Positions 53,058 through 62,533 of a stretch of DNA of 64,000 nt are shown here, one piece after another. Location: assembly GCF_001543325.1 (NCBI RefSeq), contig NZ_CP013355.1, forward strand, positions 186,001-250,000. The letters are read 5' to 3'. The notes under the pieces are model-generated. The model had not been told where the DNA came from and made no database searches. It was given only the letters and a program-made list of their open reading frames with translations. This DNA comes from Lutibacter profundi (lineage in GTDB: Bacteria; Bacteroidota; Bacteroidia; Flavobacteriales; Flavobacteriaceae). The stretch's first letter is position 1, and every line of letters begins with the position of its first letter. A program made the position numbers and the translations under genes.

Positions 53058-55504
53058 ATGGAAAGTAAATTCAAGCTTATTGAAAATCCGGCTGAACATA
53101 TTTCAGATATTAAAGATTATATATTTCGAATAATATCAAATTGGAAATGGTTTTTGTTTACCATTCCAATTGCTCTTGCCATTGCTTATTATTTTAATAT
53201 TTCTACTCAGAAAATTTATGGTTTAAGTACTACAATTGTAGTGAAAGAAAAACAAAATCCACTTTTTTCATCAGGTACTAATATTGCTTTTAATTGGGGA
53301 GGTGTTAGCGATAAAGTAGAATCAATTAGAAAAACATTAATTTCAAGAACTCATAATGAAAAAGTAGTAAATGAATTACAATTTTATATAGACTATTTCA
53401 AAGAAGGACGTTTTAGAAAAGAAGACGTTTATGGAAAAACACCTTTTGAGATTAAACTACAACCAAATCAATACCAATTATTAAATACACTTATTAAAAT
53501 TGACTTTATTGATGACAAAAATTTCACATTATCTGTTGAATTTAGAAAGGATATAAATTATAAACTACTTAACTATAAAGATGAAACGTATAAAGAGTTT
53601 AATTTTGACAAACAAAATTTTTCTAAAACTTTTTCAGTAGGAGAATATATAAATTTACCGTTTTTAAAAGCAGAAATAACAGTAAAAAATAAGTTAAATA
53701 CAATTAAAAACAGCACCTATTATATCCAATTAAATTCAATTAACGCTGCTACCAAAAAGTACCAAAATATTAGGGCTAAAGGATTAACAGGAACTTCTTT
53801 AGTCGAAATATCTTTAACAGGTCCAAATAAAAATAGAATAGTAGACTTTTTAAATAAAACTGTTGAAGTTTTGGCTAAAGATGAATTGGAGCAAAAAACA
53901 AATTATGCGTATAGTACAAAAGAATTTATTGATGCACAGTTTAAAAATACTTCAGATAGTTTAAAATTAATAGAAGATAATATAGGGAAATTTAAGCAAC
54001 AAAATGCCATTTATGATTTGTCAGCCCAAGGGGTTGAAATTTTTTCCCAAACAACTGGTTTAGATAAGATTCAGAAAAAATTAATAGATAGAATTGAGTA
54101 TTTTGAAAATTTAGAAACGTATATCAAAGCAAATTCTAATTACATAAAAATACCAGCTCCAGCAATTATTAATATAGAAGATGTTTCTATTGCTTCAATG
54201 GTGGGTAAATTAACAGAATTATCTATTAAAAAAGAGAAATTAGCAAAAGAGGTAACTTCTAATCATCCCTCATTAAAACTTCTTAATGAAGAGATTGAAA
54301 CAGCTAGAAATGTTTTATTAGAAAATATATCATCACTAAAAAACGCGACTAATGTTAGTTTAATAAATAGTAAAAAAAGATTAAATACATATAATTATCA
54401 GTTAAATAAGCTACCAAAAAAAGAACAGAAATTATTAAATTTTCAACGAAAATATACATTGACAGAATCTAACTATGTTTTTTTGATGCAAAAACGTTAC
54501 GAAGCTGATATTGCAATTGCTGCAACGGTTTCAGATATATCAGTTCTAGATTCGGCAAAAGATACAGGCCAAGGATATATTTTGCCAAGAAAATCGTTTA
54601 ACTATATGATAGCTTTGCTGCTTGGTATTATACTGCCACTTTTTGTTATTATAGCTAAAGAAGTATTAGATAGCAAAATTTATATGGTTGAAGACATTGA
54701 AAGAATTTCACCAATTCCAATTTTAGGAGTTGTAGGGAAAAATGAAGCCGAGAATAATTTAGCCGTATTTTTAAGGCCAAAATCAACTGTTGCTGAATCT
54801 TTTAGAGCCTTACGATCAAACATTCAATTTTTGTTTGGAAGAGAATTAAAAGATAAGTCTAAAACTATTATTGTAACCTCATCAGTTAGTGGAGAAGGTA
54901 AAACATTTGTATCAATTAACTTAGCCACCGTTTTTGCTTTAGGTGGTAAAAAACAATATTAGTTGGATTAGATTTACGTAAACCTAAAATATTTGGAGAT
55001 TTTGAAATTTCAAATGATAAAGGTGTTGTTAACTATTTAATTGCTGAAGCAGATAAAGAAAGTATTATACAGCATACCAAAGTACCTAATTTAGATGTAA
55101 TAACGGCTGGTCCACTTCCCCCAAATCCTTCAGAATTGTTAATTAGCTCTGCAATAGATGAGTTAATTAATAGTTTAAAAGAAGAGTATGATTATATTAT
55201 TTTAGACACGCCCCCAATAGGTTTAGTTAGTGATGCAATTGAACTACTAAAATATGCAGATTCAACAATTTACGTTTTAAGGCAAGCATATTCTCAAAAA
55301 GGAATGTTAAAAATGATTAACGACAAATATATAAAACAAGAGATTTCAAATTTAAGTATTGTATTGAATGATTTTAAAGTGAAATCAAAATACGGCTACG
55401 GTTATGGTTATGGCTACGGTTACGGCTATGGAAAATATTCGAATGGTTACCATGAAAATGAAAAGAAATCTTTTTTAAGTCAAATATTTAAAAGAAATAA
55501 ATAA
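53058..55504 (+). CDS. Tyrosine-protein kinase/chain-length regulator Wzc-like (frameshifted by one missing A)
   Basis: The frame runs to a stop at 54962, just after an A6 run (54948-54953); adding one A continues into TILVGLDLRKPKIFG and the rest, giving about 815 residues. Layout: N-terminal Wzz domain with transmembrane helix (~30-50), long coiled coil, second helix (~510-530), and BY-kinase domain with Walker A SSVSGEGKTFVSINL, Walker A' VGLDLRKPK and Walker B YIILDTPP. The tail is rich in Tyr, KYGYGYGYGYGYGYGK, the likely autophosphorylation cluster. It regulates polysaccharide polymerisation and export. Confidence 0.9.
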
Positions 55505-55505
55505 A

Positions 55506-56741
55506 TTAAACTTTTAGCCCTTCAATAAAAACTTGATCTATTTGGTGATTTCCAAATGAATATGGAATAAAACCATAGCTTGGTATTTTTTTTGTCAATA
55601 TAAAATTTGCTTTTTTTCCACGGCAAATACTTCCGTGTGTTTTTTCTAGCCCCATAGCATAAGCACCATTAATTGTTGCGGCATTTATTGCTTCTTCAGG
55701 GGTTAATTTCATTTTTATACAAGCTGTAGAAACTACAAAGTTCATATTACCAGACGGGGTTGAACCTGGATTATAATCTGTTGCAAGAGCTAAAGGCAAC
55801 CCCGCATTAATTATTTTGCGTGCAGGAGTATATGGTATACTCAAAAAATAGGAGCAAGATGGTAGAGCCACTGGCATTGTTTTTGAGTTTTTTAAAACTT
55901 CAATATCTTCAGCTCTCATTTCCTCTAAATGATCTACAGATAGTGCATTGTATTTAACTCCTATTTGGACTCCTCCTATTGCCGTAAACTGATTGACATG
56001 TATTTTAGGAATTAATCCAAACTTTTCCCCAGCTTTCAATAAACGTTCAGTATCTTCCACTGAAAAATATCCTGTTTCGCAAAAAGCATCAATAAATTCA
56101 GCTAAATTTTCTTTAGCAACAATTGGTAAAATTTCTTGAATTACAGTATCTAAATAACCACTTTTATTATTTTTAAATTCAATAGGTAATGCATGAGCAC
56201 CTAAAAATGTAGCTTTTATTGCAATAGGGTAATTCTTATTCAACTTTTTTATTACTCGTAGCATTTTTAATTCAGCCTCTTTAGTTAAACCATACCCCGA
56301 TTTAATTTCAACAGCACCCGTTCCTAATTGCATTATTTCTTCAATACGTATGGCCGATTGCTTATATAAATTATCTTCTGAAATAACCTGTAATTTTTTA
56401 GCGGAATTTAAAATTCCTCCACCATTATTGGCAATTTCCTCATAACTGAGTCCGTTAATTCTATCAATAAATTCTTGTTCTCTATTATCTGCATAAACAA
56501 TATGTGTATGGCTATCGCACCAAGTTGGAAGCACAATTTTTTCTGAAGCATCAACAACATTATCAATGGGAATACTCTTAAAATCTTTCATTTCACCAAA
56601 ATCTTTAATTAGATCATTTTCAATCAACAAAAAGGCATTTTTAATAGTAGGTAAAATTTTCATTTCTTTCCCTGAAACCATATTTTTTGGAGTTTCTTCA
56701 ACTTGTACTAACTCTTTAATATTACGAATTAAGGTTATCAT
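55506..56741 (-). CDS. hutI: Imidazolonepropionase
   Basis: A 411-residue amidohydrolase matching HutI: metal motif WCDSHTHIVYADNREQEF, NGGGILNSAKK, GTGAVEIKSGYGL, FLGAHALP, IHVNQFTAIGG, and ALATDYNPGSTPSGNM. It opens the ring of imidazolonepropionate in histidine degradation. No other hut gene is next to it in this window. Its end abuts the convergent wzc stop by 1 bp. Confidence 0.96.
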   Translation of the reverse strand: MITLIRNIKELVQVEETPKNMVSGKEMKILPTIKNAFLLIENDLIKDFGEMKDFKSIPIDNVVDASEKIVLPTWCDSHTHIVYADNREQEFIDRINGLSYEEIANNGGGILNSAKKLQVISEDNLYKQSAIRIEEIMQLGTGAVEIKSGYGLTKEAELKMLRVIKKLNKNYPIAIKATFLGAHALPIEFKNNKSGYLDTVIQEILPIVAKENLAEFIDAFCETGYFSVEDTERLLKAGEKFGLIPKIHVNQFTAIGGVQIGVKYNALSVDHLEEMRAEDIEVLKNSKTMPVALPSCSYFLSIPYTPARKIINAGLPLALATDYNPGSTPSGNMNFVVSTACIKMKLTPEEAINAATINGAYAMGLEKTHGSICRGKKANFILTKKIPSYGFIPYSFGNHQIDQVFIEGLKV

Positions 56742-56762
56742 ATTTTAATAAAATTAAGTATT

Positions 56763-56770
56763 CAAAGATA
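56763..56770 (-). promoter_or_regulatory. -7 element of hutI
   Basis: On the minus strand TATCTTTG (plus CAAAGATA), 21 bp ahead of the hutI start. Confidence 0.5.
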
Positions 56771-56872
56771 CAGATATTTTTATTGAGATTTAATTGCCTT
56801 TATACGATAACGATTTAGTAATTCAAGTTGTTATTTTAATATAATTTAAGAGGTCATAAAACAATATTAAAG

Positions 56873-56880
56873 TATCTTTG
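56873..56880 (+). promoter_or_regulatory. -7 element of pta-ackA
   Basis: TATCTTTG, 15 bp ahead of the pta ATG; the same octamer as used by hutI and proline dehydrogenase. Confidence 0.5.
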
Positions 56881-56895
56881 TAAAAAAATAAAATA

Positions 56896-58989
56896 ATGAA
56901 TAAAGCTATATATATTGCAACTAGCGAGGCTAATAGTGGCAAATCTATTGTTGCATTAGGACTGATGAGAATGTTGCTAGGTAAAACAGCAAAAGTAGGT
57001 TACTTTAGACCTATAATTAACGATGTTAAAAAAGGGAAAAAAGACAATCATATCAATACAATAATTTCACATTTTGAATTAGATATTGATCCGTGTGAAG
57101 CATTTGCTTTTACGCGTTCAGAGTTTATAGATAAGCGTAACAGAGGTGAAGAAGGAGAAATAATTGATACTATTATTGAAAAATATAAGGAATTAGAAGA
57201 GAAAAATGATTTTATGTTGGTAGAAGGAACTGATTTTTCAAGTGAAACTGCAGCCATAGAGTTAGATGCGAATATTTTAATAGCTAAAAATTTAGGAATA
57301 CCAGTAATTATAGTATCAAGTGGAGTAGGTAAAACATTAGAGGAGTTTATTAATGGGTTGCATTTAGCATACGATTCATTTAGAGAAAAAGAGGTAGAAG
57401 TAATAGCTGTTATAGCCAATAAAGTTCAAGAAAAAAATATTGAATTGGTAAAAAATCGTGTTAACAAAAATTTACCTAAAAGTGTTTTGGTTAATGCCAT
57501 TCCAATAATTCCATCGTTAATAAATCCAACAATAAAAGAAATTGCAAAAGCTATTGGTGCTAAAATTTTATTAGGTAAAGAACATATAAATAACCAAACA
57601 GCTAGTTTTAAAGTTGGAGCAATGCAGCTAAGAAATTATTTAACCCATTTAGAAGAAAATTGTTTGATAATTACACCTGGAGATAGGGCTGATATTATTT
57701 TAGGAGCTTTACAAGCCAATATTTCATCAAATTATCCAGCTATTTCAGGGATTGTTTTAACGGGTGGAATTATACCTGACGAGCCAATTGTAAAACTAAT
57801 AAATGGTTTACCTCAAATAGTTCCAATATTGTCTGTTAAACAGGGAACTTTTGATGTGGCTAATAAAATTGGAGCCGTTCGTTCACATATGTATGCCAAG
57901 AATAAACAAAAAATAATTACATCTTTAAATACATTTGATAAATATGTTGATGTAGATCAATTAAATGATAAATTAATTACATTCAAAAAAGAAGGAATTA
58001 CTCCAAGAATGTTTCAATATGCATTATTAAAAAGAGCAAAAAAACAACGCAAACATATTGTTTTACCTGAAGGAAATGACGATAGAATAATTACCGCAGC
58101 AGCAAGATTAATAGCTATGGATATTGTAGATATAACGGTTTTAGGTGATTATGATAAAATTGCAAATAAAATAATTCGTTTGGGGTTAAAAGTTGATATA
58201 GATAAATTTAATATTGTTAATCCGGTAAAATCTGAATATTACAAAGAATTTATAAATACATTATTTGAATTAAGAAAAAATAAAGGAATTACTATGGCTA
58301 TGGCTGAAGATATGATGGGTGATGTTTCCTATTTTGGAACAATGATGGTTTATAAAGGTTTAGCTGATGGAATGGTGTCTGGAGCTGCGCATACAACACA
58401 ACATACAATTAGACCAGCGTTACAGTTTATTAGAACAAAACCAGGCGTAACTGTAGTTTCCTCAATCTTTTTTATGTGTTTAGAAGACAGAGTTTCTGTT
58501 TTTGGTGATTGTGCAATTAACCCAAATCCAAATGCCGAGCAATTGGCAGAAATTGCTATTTCTTCTGCTGATTCAAGCATTAATTTTGGAATAGATCCAA
58601 AAATAGCAATGCTTTCATACTCTTCAGGAGCTTCAGGAAAAGGAGCAGATGTTGATATTGTAAGAAAAGCAACTGAAATTATCAAAGAAAAAAGACCAGA
58701 TTTAAAAGTAGAAGGTCCAATACAATATGATGCTGCCGTTGATGCAACTATAGGTAAAAGTAAATTGCCAGATTCAGAAGTTGCAGGACAAGCAAATGTA
58801 TTGATTTTCCCAGATTTAAATACGGGTAATAATACATATAAAGCAGTACAGCGAGAAACAGGAGCACTCGCAATTGGACCAATGTTACAAGGGCTAAATA
58901 AGCCAGTAAATGATTTAAGTAGAGGTTGCACAGTAGATGATATTTTTAATACTGTAGTTTTAACAGCAATACAAGCACAAGGGATTTAA
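56896..58989 (+). CDS. pta: Phosphate acetyltransferase
   Basis: A 697-residue long-form Pta: N-terminal P-loop-like AAA_26 domain (IATSEANSGKSIVALGLMRM), central DRTGG domain (~220-330), and C-terminal PTA_PTB domain with MVSGAAHTTQHTIRPALQ and SYSSGASGKGADVDIV. It interconverts acetyl-CoA and acetyl phosphate. One base separates its stop from the ackA start. Confidence 0.96.
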   Translation: MNKAIYIATSEANSGKSIVALGLMRMLLGKTAKVGYFRPIINDVKKGKKDNHINTIISHFELDIDPCEAFAFTRSEFIDKRNRGEEGEIIDTIIEKYKELEEKNDFMLVEGTDFSSETAAIELDANILIAKNLGIPVIIVSSGVGKTLEEFINGLHLAYDSFREKEVEVIAVIANKVQEKNIELVKNRVNKNLPKSVLVNAIPIIPSLINPTIKEIAKAIGAKILLGKEHINNQTASFKVGAMQLRNYLTHLEENCLIITPGDRADIILGALQANISSNYPAISGIVLTGGIIPDEPIVKLINGLPQIVPILSVKQGTFDVANKIGAVRSHMYAKNKQKIITSLNTFDKYVDVDQLNDKLITFKKEGITPRMFQYALLKRAKKQRKHIVLPEGNDDRIITAAARLIAMDIVDITVLGDYDKIANKIIRLGLKVDIDKFNIVNPVKSEYYKEFINTLFELRKNKGITMAMAEDMMGDVSYFGTMMVYKGLADGMVSGAAHTTQHTIRPALQFIRTKPGVTVVSSIFFMCLEDRVSVFGDCAINPNPNAEQLAEIAISSADSSINFGIDPKIAMLSYSSGASGKGADVDIVRKATEIIKEKRPDLKVEGPIQYDAAVDATIGKSKLPDSEVAGQANVLIFPDLNTGNNTYKAVQRETGALAIGPMLQGLNKPVNDLSRGCTVDDIFNTVVLTAIQAQGI

Positions 58990-58990
58990 A

Positions 58991-60175
58991 ATGAAAATAT
59001 TAGTTATAAACTCGGGGAGTTCTTCAATTAAATATCAATTATTTAATATGCCACAAGAAGATGTAATTTGTTCAGGATTGGTAGAAAGAATAGGTTTGAA
59101 TAATGCCGAAATTCACTATAAATCGACCGCAAATAACATTGATGAGATTACGGATATTCCAAACCATAAAATTGGTTTAGAAAAAATTGTAAACCTACTG
59201 TTAGATGCGAATACAGGAGTATTAAAATCTACTTCAGAAATTGAAGCAGTTGGGCACAGGGTTGTTCACGGTGGAAGTACTTTTTCCAATACAACTATAA
59301 TTAACAAAGAAGTAAAAGATAAAATTAAAACACTATTTTCTTTAGCACCACAGCATAATCCTGCAAACTATGAGGGTATTGTAGTTGCAGAAAAAATGTT
59401 TCCAAAAGCAATACAAATAGCCGTTTTTGATACCGCTTTTCATCAAACTATACCAGTAGAAGCCTATAAATATGCGATACCTACTAAATTTTTTGATGAA
59501 GAACATATTAGACTGTATGGTTTTCACGGTACAAGTCATAAATATGTTTCAGAAAAAGCAATTGATTATTTAGGAATTGCTAATTCAAAAATAATAACAA
59601 TTCACCTTGGAAATGGTTGTAGTATGACTGCTATTAAAAATGGTAAAAGTATTGACCATTCTCTTGGTTTTGGCCCTGTAACTGGACTTATAATGGGAAG
59701 TAGAAGTGGAGATATTGACCATGCCATTATTTTTTATTTGGTAAATAGTTTGGGTTATAAATTAGACGAGGTAAATAGTTTGCTTCAGAAAGAAAGTGGT
59801 ATGTTAGGTTTAACAGGTTTTAGCGATTTACGAGATATTGAGGCTGAGGCTAGTAAAGGAAACAAAAACTGTCAGCTAGCCTTAGATATGAATGCATACC
59901 GTATTAAAAAATACATAGGTTCTTATGCAGCTGCAATGAATGGATTAGATGCCATAGTGTTTACTGCTGGAATTGGAGAAAACTCTGATGTAATTCGAAA
60001 ATTGGTTTGTACTCATATGGAATATCTAGGTATTGAGTTAGATGCTGAAAAAAATAACGTTAGAGCTAAAAAAATTACTGAAATTCATAAAAAGAATTCA
60101 AAAACTAAGATTTTAATAATTCCAACAAATGAAGAAGTAGAAATAGCAAAACAGTCATATCAATTAATGAAATGA
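58991..60175 (+). CDS. ackA: Acetate kinase
   Basis: A 394-residue ASKHA kinase. It begins KILVINSGSSSIKYQLFNM, has VGHRVVHGGSTFSN, VFDTAFHQTIP, GFHGTSHKYVSEKAI, and GPVTGLIMGSRSGDID. With pta it makes ATP from acetyl-CoA through acetyl phosphate. It ends just before an IS1182-end element whose arms can terminate transcription. Confidence 0.97.
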   Translation: MKILVINSGSSSIKYQLFNMPQEDVICSGLVERIGLNNAEIHYKSTANNIDEITDIPNHKIGLEKIVNLLLDANTGVLKSTSEIEAVGHRVVHGGSTFSNTTIINKEVKDKIKTLFSLAPQHNPANYEGIVVAEKMFPKAIQIAVFDTAFHQTIPVEAYKYAIPTKFFDEEHIRLYGFHGTSHKYVSEKAIDYLGIANSKIITIHLGNGCSMTAIKNGKSIDHSLGFGPVTGLIMGSRSGDIDHAIIFYLVNSLGYKLDEVNSLLQKESGMLGLTGFSDLRDIEAEASKGNKNCQLALDMNAYRIKKYIGSYAAAMNGLDAIVFTAGIGENSDVIRKLVCTHMEYLGIELDAEKNNVRAKKITEIHKKNSKTKILIIPTNEEVEIAKQSYQLMK

Positions 60176-60203
60176 CATATTATTTAGGCAAAACTTATAA
60201 AAC

Positions 60204-60342
60204 AAAAGAGGCTGTCTAAGAAGTGTCATTCTGAATGTAAATGAAGAATCTATTTGAAATTAAACACTTATATATCAAGATGTTGAGATTTTTCACTTTG
60301 TTCAAAATGACAAGTATAATTGCTTTTCAGACAGCCTCTTTT
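60204..60342. mobile_element. IS1182-end (MITE-like) element with nested Bacteroidota palindrome
   Basis: 139 bp with perfect 14-bp inverted ends AAAAGAGGCTGTCT (60204-60217) and its complement (60329-60342). Inside is an imperfect inverted repeat starting GTCATTCTGAATG (60225) and matching the inverse at 60286-60311, of the sort found scattered in Bacteroidota genomes. It lies between convergent ackA and fumC. Confidence 0.75.
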
Positions 60343-60360
60343 GTTTCGTTTAAGTGAAAT

Positions 60361-61758
60361 TTATTTTAATGAGCCAATCATATCTTCAGGTTTAACCCAT
60401 TCGTCATATTGTTCAGCAGTTAAGTAGCCCAAATTAACAGCTTCTTCTTTTAAGGTTGTTCCATTGGTGTGAGCGGTATTTGCAATTTCAGCAGCTTTGT
60501 AATAGCCAATTTTTGGGTTTAAAGCAGTAACCAACATCAATGAATTGTTTAAAAGTTCAGTTATTCGTTCGTTATTTACCTTGATACCAACAGCACAATT
60601 ATCATTAAAACTTACACAAGCATCGCCTAGTAAACGAGCAGATTGTAAAAAATTAGCAGCCATCAAAGGTTTAAATACATTTAATTCAAAGTGACCCTGA
60701 GTTCCTCCAATAGTAATTGTAACATCGTTACCCATTACTTGAGCAGCAACCATGGTTAATGCTTCTGCCTGTGTAGGGTTAACTTTTCCAGGCATAATAG
60801 AGCTTCCCGGTTCATTAGCAGGTAAAATTAATTCTCCAATACCTGAACGTGGACCAGAGGCCATCATTCGAATATCGTGGGCTATTTTGTTAAGAGATAC
60901 AGCTAGTTGTTTTAAAGCGCCATGGCTTTCAACAATGGCATCATGAGCGGCCAATGCTTCAAATTTATTTTCAGCGGTTACAAATGGTAATCCTGTGAAT
61001 TCAGCTATTTTTTTAGCAACCAATACATCATATCCTTTAGGCGTATTTAAGCCCGTTCCAACTGCAGTTCCTCCCAAGGCTAATTCAGCTAAATGAGGTA
61101 ATGTATTTTTTAAGGCTTTTAACCCATGAGCTAATTGAGATGCATAACCAGAAAATTCTTGACCTACAGTTAAAGGTGTAGCATCCATTAAATGTGTTCT
61201 ACCAATTTTAACAACATCTTTAAATTCAATGGATTTAGCAACAAATGTTTTTTGTAGTTTTTCAATTCCTGGAATAGTAGTTTCTATTAACATTTTATAA
61301 CTAGCAATATGCATGCCAGTTGGGAAAGTATCATTACTAGATTGTGATTTATTTACATCGTCATTAGGTTGAATTACTTTTTCTCCTTCTCCAATAACCC
61401 TTCCTGCTATTTCTTGTGCACGATTTGCAATAACTTCATTGGTGTTCATATTACTTTGTGTGCCAGAGCCGGTTTGCCATATTACTAACGGAAACTGATC
61501 ATCTAATTTACCATCTAAAATTTCATCACAAACTTTTGAAATTAAATCTCTTTTATCTTTTGATAATACACCTAAATCACAGTTTGCATGGGCAGCAGCT
61601 TTCTTTAAATATGCAAATCCATAAATAATTTCTAATGGCATGGAAGCTGAAGGGCCAATTTTAAAATTATGTTTTGAGCGTTCTGTTTGGGCACCCCAAT
61701 ATTTATTGGCAGGAACTTCAACGTTTCCCATAGTGTCTTTTTCAATTCTATATTTCAT
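60361..61758 (-). CDS. fumC: Class II fumarate hydratase
   Basis: A 465-residue fumarase/aspartase family enzyme: [56 protein letters not shown], and the catalytic loop [17 protein letters not shown]. It hydrates fumarate to malate in the TCA cycle. The signature and length fit FumC rather than aspartase or argininosuccinate lyase. It is transcribed alone. Confidence 0.96.
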   Translation of the reverse strand: MKYRIEKDTMGNVEVPANKYWGAQTERSKHNFKIGPSASMPLEIIYGFAYLKKAAAHANCDLGVLSKDKRDLISKVCDEILDGKLDDQFPLVIWQTGSGTQSNMNTNEVIANRAQEIAGRVIGEGEKVIQPNDDVNKSQSSNDTFPTGMHIASYKMLIETTIPGIEKLQKTFVAKSIEFKDVVKIGRTHLMDATPLTVGQEFSGYASQLAHGLKALKNTLPHLAELALGGTAVGTGLNTPKGYDVLVAKKIAEFTGLPFVTAENKFEALAAHDAIVESHGALKQLAVSLNKIAHDIRMMASGPRSGIGELILPANEPGSSIMPGKVNPTQAEALTMVAAQVMGNDVTITIGGTQGHFELNVFKPLMAANFLQSARLLGDACVSFNDNCAVGIKVNNERITELLNNSLMLVTALNPKIGYYKAAEIANTAHTNGTTLKEEAVNLGYLTAEQYDEWVKPEDMIGSLK

Positions 61759-61907
61759 AATATTAAGTTTATCTAAATTACTGATTTACAAAGTTACTAA
61801 TTATGATTTTTTAGCTTACCAAAGTTGCTATTTTTTTTTAAGTTAATAAGTGAGAAAAGTCACCTTTAAAAAAATAAAAAGTTATGTGATAAATTAAAAA
61901 TAAATAG

Positions 61908-61915
61908 TATTTTTG
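61908..61915 (+). promoter_or_regulatory. -7 element of the small membrane protein gene
   Basis: TATTTTTG, 31 bp ahead of the ATG at 61947. Confidence 0.45.
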
Positions 61916-61946
61916 TAAAAATAACAAAAAGTAATAATCAAAAGTT

Positions 61947-62117
61947 ATGGATTTATCTCAATTTTCAGGTTTTTTAATTTTCTTAGGCATTTTTACAATG
62001 GGTTTTTGGTTGATGCTATTTATGCTAATGTTTGTTGTCCCTTATTGGTTAGTGGGATATTTTAGAGAGGCTTGGAAATATAGAAAAGAAGGAAAACTAG
62101 AAGTGAAAGAGGAGTAG
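61947..62117 (+). CDS. Small single-TM membrane protein, unknown function
   Basis: A 56-residue protein: short N-terminus, a hydrophobic stretch of about 30 residues (FLIFLGIFTMGFWLMLFMLM onward), then WLVGYFREAWKYRKEGKLEV and an acidic end. It has its own -7 element and lies alone in a gap between two minus-strand genes. I do not recognise a family. Codon use and a clean frame support a real gene. Confidence 0.6.
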   Translation: MDLSQFSGFLIFLGIFTMGFWLMLFMLMFVVPYWLVGYFREAWKYRKEGKLEVKEE

Positions 62118-62182
62118 TCTCTTTTACATAATAAAATTATAAGATTAAGAGTAGCTAAATTTTGGCTGCTCTTTTTATTGCA

Positions 62183-62521
62183 CTATAAAATGGTTTTTAT
62201 AATCTCAGGAGGTCTACCAATAACAGCTTTCCCATTATTAATTACTATGGGTCTTTCTATAAGTTTAGGATGGTTAACCATTGCCTCAATAATTTCGTTA
62301 TCAGTTAATGTTTTTCCTTTGTAATTTTCTTTCCAAATAGCTTCATTTTTTCTAACTAAATCAATTGGTTTTATACCTAACAATTTAATTAATTCAGTCA
62401 ATTCTTCTTTTGCAAAAGGTTTATCTAAATATTTAATAACTTCAAAAGGATTTTTTGAATCTTCTAAAATAGCTAAACCTTGACGGCTTTTGCTACAACG
62501 CGGATTGTGGTATATTTTCAT
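62183..62521 (-). CDS. ArsC family (arsenate reductase/Spx-like) protein
   Basis: A 112-residue thioredoxin-fold protein with a single catalytic Cys in YHNPRCSKSRQGL (Cys9) and the C-terminal block LIERPIVINNGKAVIGRPPE typical of glutaredoxin-coupled ArsC/YfgD proteins. It may reduce arsenate, but there is no arsenic operon nearby, so a general thiol role is as likely. Its start lies 12 bp beyond the stop of the barrel protein gene. Confidence 0.88.
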   Translation of the reverse strand: MKIYHNPRCSKSRQGLAILEDSKNPFEVIKYLDKPFAKEELTELIKLLGIKPIDLVRKNEAIWKENYKGKTLTDNEIIEAMVNHPKLIERPIVINNGKAVIGRPPEIIKTIL

Positions 62522-62533
62522 AAAAAATAACTA

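Noticed and set aside
54948-54962. Programmed ribosomal frameshift in wzc
   Set aside because: There is no slippery heptamer with stem, and the same one-A defect occurs in two unrelated genes, favouring a sequencing or slippage cause.
55392-55431. Short tandem DNA repeat as a CRISPR or satellite
   Set aside because: It encodes the Tyr-Gly tail of Wzc in frame, has no spacers and is only ~40 bp.
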